A DNA stretch of 64,000 nucleotides from Neospora caninum Liverpool (taxonomy: Eukaryota > Apicomplexa > Conoidasida > Eucoccidiorida > Sarcocystidae). Shown piece by piece: positions 60,101-64,000 of the stretch. The notes under the pieces were generated by a model that was given only the letters and a program-made list of their open reading frames with translations, was not told the DNA's origin and did not search any database. A program made the position numbers and the translations under genes. Each line of letters begins with the position of its first letter. The stretch's first letter is position 1. The DNA lies in assembly GCF_000208865.1 (NCBI RefSeq), contig NC_018397.1:1984001-2048000 (forward strand), read 5' to 3'.

Positions 60101-60738
60101 TTCCACAGTTATCTCAGGCTCTCTCACCTGGCCCGCCCGCTTCCTTTGTGAGAGTTGTATCGGGTGGCGACGCTCTGTCTGAGGTCGGCTCCACTGTTGC
60201 GCGGGAAAGCGAGTCTTTCTATGCCTCGTCTTCCCCCATCGTAGCCAGTGACCGTGCACGGCTGCCGGCACACGACAACGTTGGAGGGTTTGTTACTTCA
60301 CATGGACAAAGTTTCCGCACTCCAGACACGTACAGTGGCATGCAGTCCCCCGCACAAACAGTGATGTCTCCACGCACGTCTTTCTACCGTCAAGAGGCGA
60401 GCCTCGTGCACCCAGCTTCTCCTTCTCGGCTTTCGCGACAGGGGCACGCGTCGGTTCCGAGCTGTCCGCAGTCAGGAACCGGCCGCTTCCCATCGACCTT
60501 CCTGCCTTCCTTTCACGAAGCACACCGTGGAGAAGCAGGCGGAGTGCGAGTTCAAGAGAGTAAAGGCAACCTAGGCATTCGTCCCCCTTCGTTCAATGGA
60601 TATGAAGTGGTCCGGGGCCGCAGCTTGCCTGCTGTCGACGGTATCGAACAGACAGAAGCTTTGCGGCAGAAGTATGAAGCTTGCGACAGCATCGTCGGGA
60701 GGTGGAAGGACAGATATAAGGCCGCAAGAGGCCTCTGA
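54124..60738 (+). CDS. Giant single-exon, mostly disordered protein (2204 residues)
   Basis: An uninterrupted ATG-led frame of 6615 bp ends in TGA with no intron. Most of the protein is Ser/Pro/Ala/Gly-rich with acidic patches in the first 330 residues, indicating intrinsic disorder. Structured islands stand out. A charged coiled coil at about 592-650 contains RLQAQLEKLRQLRR and EEEQDERELL. A Pro/Arg block at about 1445-1470 contains PIRPFKRTVKCRARNP. An amphipathic Ala/Lys-rich helix pair at about 1692-1742 contains REKLLDVGEKFVDEV. A C-terminal helix contains EALRQKYEACD and RWKDRYKAARGL. There is no signal peptide, membrane segment or enzymatic motif. The mix of coiled coil, lipid-packing-like helix and long disorder resembles cytoskeletal or pellicle scaffold proteins of apicomplexans, but this is inference and I do not recognise a named family. 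Confidence 0.88.
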   Translation: MDPESVDCLAAHGALPDSVEPQVDTFPKESAVARGVYDPDGDLLSEDELEAGSFFNFTCDSPPEAEYVCGVTVGAASSAAVYSESYPANRQAFSPSRAVHLQANVLTPPYLAAASETPDHSHVSSSTAKGDTEGPAGQADADIRAPSASTEDQPSNTLCTEEGVFDASSDASERCARGSELAGVSEDEDACVSPRSVVESPVAASGKNVKLGCVSQLNVYGSDEDGTDSESNASGKTRMLRTESPEAIPAETENHDALLEASHLEFGQEECEEGKGCISEQLLGPGGEHQESDSSAPQDQAVFPGQTSLFLTSYVSESALQEPCGDASGPWQSYASAPVSPSSTQLCSSEPSLLFPEQTRNCISQSAPTFPIGDAKERPRFECPPSAETLEEACNTGKSRELSVIPPTFHCDSSDSPFAASSADDTPADMPRSLPMSSSPSSFGSSARSCASRAVPSASVLSPLSSAPAPLPILSRPPALTSLFISASPVASPSHLPAGRRDLKESPSDFSSRRPVPAEAPAPGDLWNTPPSTPQGSNVALLGHRTPLPQDRPRRPMCSGTPLTHCQPLQSVSGGPGSVAGPRQSRSQQARGETDDEAEWTRLQAQLEKLRQLRRAEMEKQLRLEEEQDERELLAQLELRRKRGEEATGHTPVEGRLARVVTREQERVRESRQTGENQKRVLLEDPKRQFLHVETEDERASFVPGRNQTAVFGSGTHRPPGDERELCLPPPPSPVQTLRAPQRADDVCASAPLSEGAREENAGKFSFMPGADAAEETDTEARQGQASLLSPTRAAAACEHGRAEDRLPSFGGMRSSDDSFDPDDDAQERGREAVDECSEESSCMGAALQTPQRETEDQGNASPTSRSDLPGPVPSFPLHAGRDQQTSPSHVGEGLFPVQENASLSWTEVPSPSRARYLELAQQDGAFSASSAMSSSLPGPNGGIQYKKNMSLSSAVLTCEETVRLPPSPRPLGALFSGVGGAVVVSPTSGSVTPLSNSPLNASPPLSFPGSSDALVQVPASRTDQPLYYHNLCPDSQEDVQPAAVRSHEQTGTFNQRSTASLPASHGVWVADEKHPRDAATCAAAPRLRYATQEADPSPSQSSHLSRGWGSTCLDESSPILSLGASSLTCASLCSPSQVLLSPRSSTRSSGFDACSPSSHPLPTETDSMAPSAVTLRPQVISLPPAACSRTVYSPSGSSKAPESSLSHALVTAAPGAAFEQKTLPAQASAAAGVLQASHKSGAFAPGNTAGLGTASGTQCPRLPSAFYVNSDRGAAAGRPVEHERAGNLHPGASHGPRQETVSPGGVPQMQSYPVGLPAGAAVALHGEHAQVRAPSSVACSQASAQFQIPSTAVASGFQNPPALQSSRSYHDTVSSIPGGYAHGDSLASGGFGQPYTAGDETFFASAESRMLQAHVQNSAAASHMTRFPQMPQHLGPFVAVTCPHEPIRPFKRTVKCRARNPTEPMTPRGISGPCPESAFACGTTATLAETVVPDAFFSDEQAVPLHATYSDLSVPPLGFGGKPSVYRSEMPQENGQSSTPRKRFLGGTTRLFGGLKTHGPSRACAASATLSDKHAKPTLRPSAAALPFSQIGSMSRSASLPRLGEFAEAPFSNAGFSYEAASQPLHSSLPGQHLDVVYAPHAQCGVGRLPFAAPAPIMLQPEELSGGPCSGRDGCESPRVKNSRGTCLAGRVAAAAREKLLDVGEKFVDEVGSAAAKGGSMVKQIATLLQKGLDTLVDGDALPPPRLPGGDRPHMEKPDVGTRSFDGDSTYMSALHAARRQEFLCHTRDRPPMEVGGDERRGLLRSSAWFNVASTDGGEERTACHDGSFSHDFAEAHTMPRQVGMERGDGHCERSAFGVSATVSGALEVALPTTTTVRRPLPSIALSGMKNSSSGSSEPNGHQANPSVLSRENTRPGRPFPRWENGDGQHWVASDSRDHPGKGRLARDVDNLSEPRDRPPFAASLACGFDCSSVKGTQSAHAAPCPPSSQALPQLSQALSPGPPASFVRVVSGGDALSEVGSTVARESESFYASSSPIVASDRARLPAHDNVGGFVTSHGQSFRTPDTYSGMQSPAQTVMSPRTSFYRQEASLVHPASPSRLSRQGHASVPSCPQSGTGRFPSTFLPSFHEAHRGEAGGVRVQESKGNLGIRPPSFNGYEVVRGRSLPAVDGIEQTEALRQKYEACDSIVGRWKDRYKAARGL

Positions 60739-62055
60739 AAAGAAGCGGGTCAGGCGAAGGAGCCTATGGAATTTCGAGAAAAATACCTGGGTTCTTTTTA
60801 AAAGCGCGCATGCGCGATAAGTTTGCGTGCGGAAGGTGAGTTGCGGTGGACGTCGTGTGTGCATTGAAAAACGTGAGACGACAGAATTTCCGTGCATGGT
60901 CACTTGTTTGTACAAAACAGACATCCGCATATGAAATAAGCGGTCCAGGGGAGAGGAGCAACCTCTGCGCAAACGTGCCGCAGTCCACCCTTGTGGCTGT
61001 TCTCTCCAGTGCAGAAACGGTCTCGTCGAGGCAGATGAAGTTAGAAACCACGGTTCATCTGTCGTGTTCCCTTCCGAGTTACGTTTGCCCGTGCTTCCGG
61101 ATGCGGAACAGCAGTTAAGCTGAACTCTCTGTGTTTTGAGTTCTTCGTACTGATCCTATCGTGTTGTGTGTGACAGCAGAACTAGCCGAGATACTGTCCG
61201 ATACATGCACGCTTGGCTGAGGCCGTGGAATGCGATTTCGTATCAAAAAAAGTGTGGCTTTGTCCTTTCGAAGTGGGGTTTTTCACCTTTGCCTTCTGCA
61301 AACAAACCGGACCTTCATGTTGATTAAAAATTTTCACTCGGAAACGAACGCCAGCATGAGCGGTTGACAAGCTCCCCTCGTGAACCGCCACGCGGCTACC
61401 GAGCACATGCGCGAGCGGCTACCACGTAAATTCAGTGAGGACCGAAGCAGCATCTCTAAGAAAGGCACTCTTTCTCAAAAATACGCGGTCCCTTGTCAGC
61501 TTGGGGCTGATTAAAAAAATGGTCTCCTCTTTACGAAGAAGAGGATGCGGGGAACGATTCGCCTACCTGAGCGTGACACGTCATTCCAGGGACTCCCTTT
61601 TGGCCTGCCCATGCACAAATCTACATGCATGCACATGCATAGGTATATCACAGATACATACCTTCCCCAGCCGCGGAAGACTTGGGGTTTGCTGACAGAC
61701 CCGCGAAACGCGTTCGAGGTTTCCCTCTTCCCATACGAGGCAGAGAACCTCGAGATCCGTCTCTGCGGGAATAAAACGCCCAAAGGACCAGCACCAGCGG
61801 GACACCGTTATTCTCCATTAGCACCGCGCTTACGTGACGAAGAGCCCACACTGATGATACACCTATGACACTTCACATTCTACACACGGGATACTCGCTT
61901 CGACAACAGGCCAACGTCGTGGTTGTTCTCCAGCGGGGGAAAAACAGACGCGTGTTTTCCTTCCTGGAGCCGGGGTGCCCCCGCCCCACGCTTAGGAACA
62001 GAACACTTGCGGTTCGTTTTTCCGGAAAAGGGGGATAAATCTGCGCCTCTGTGTC
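60739..62055. other. Convergent 3' region
   Basis: The 1.3 kb between the ends of two convergent genes holds no convincing coding frame. A CATGCATGCACATGCATAGG zone at about 61624-61643, including TGCATGC, lies within it. Confidence 0.5.

Positions 62056-64000
<1,945 letters not shown>

Overview
The window looks like nuclear DNA of a cyst-forming coccidian apicomplexan close to Toxoplasma or Neospora. The best anchor is a four-exon ER HSP70 (BiP) ending in HDEL, close to the Toxoplasma protein as I remember it. Supporting signs are GC-rich coding sequence, GT-AG introns of about 120 to 900 bp with pyrimidine-rich acceptors, very long Ser/Pro/Glu-rich insertions inside otherwise conserved domains, TA microsatellites in introns, and a decayed piece that looks like mitochondrial cob. 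I cannot decide the genus from sequence alone.

Layout. At 1.0-3.1 kb (-) is a secreted protein built from degenerate hydrophobic helical repeats. At 5.0-8.3 kb (-) is BiP. A 4.4 kb gap without a supported gene separates BiP from a divergent gene at 12.7-18.2 kb (+) for a metallo-beta-lactamase/beta-CASP nuclease of the SNM1/Apollo/Artemis type. At 19.5-25.6 kb (-) is a large helical protein of unknown family. At 27.4-29.7 kb (+) is PYM, the partner of the exon-junction proteins Mago and Y14. At 31.3-34.4 kb (-) lie exons of an uncharacterised protein with an N-terminal acylation-type MGC motif. At 38.0-41.1 kb (-) is an unknown basic/serine-rich protein. At 44.8-50.3 kb (-) is a five-exon two-pass membrane protein of unknown family. 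At 54.1-60.7 kb (+) is a single-exon 2204-residue, mostly disordered protein. At 62.1 kb to the right edge (-) is the C-terminal part of a class III alcohol dehydrogenase.

The genes are ordinary monocistronic eukaryotic units on both strands, and nothing suggests an operon, CRISPR array or prophage. Those with a recognisable role cover ER folding (BiP), DNA interstrand cross-link or telomere-end processing (SNM1-like), exon-junction-complex recycling (PYM) and formaldehyde/S-nitrosoglutathione metabolism (ADH class III). The other five are probably lineage-restricted and are where novelty is most likely. Exon boundaries were derived by hand from splice consensus, phase agreement and, where a family is known, continuity of conserved motifs. 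I saw no tRNA, rRNA or intact transposon, but short RNA genes could be missed by eye.
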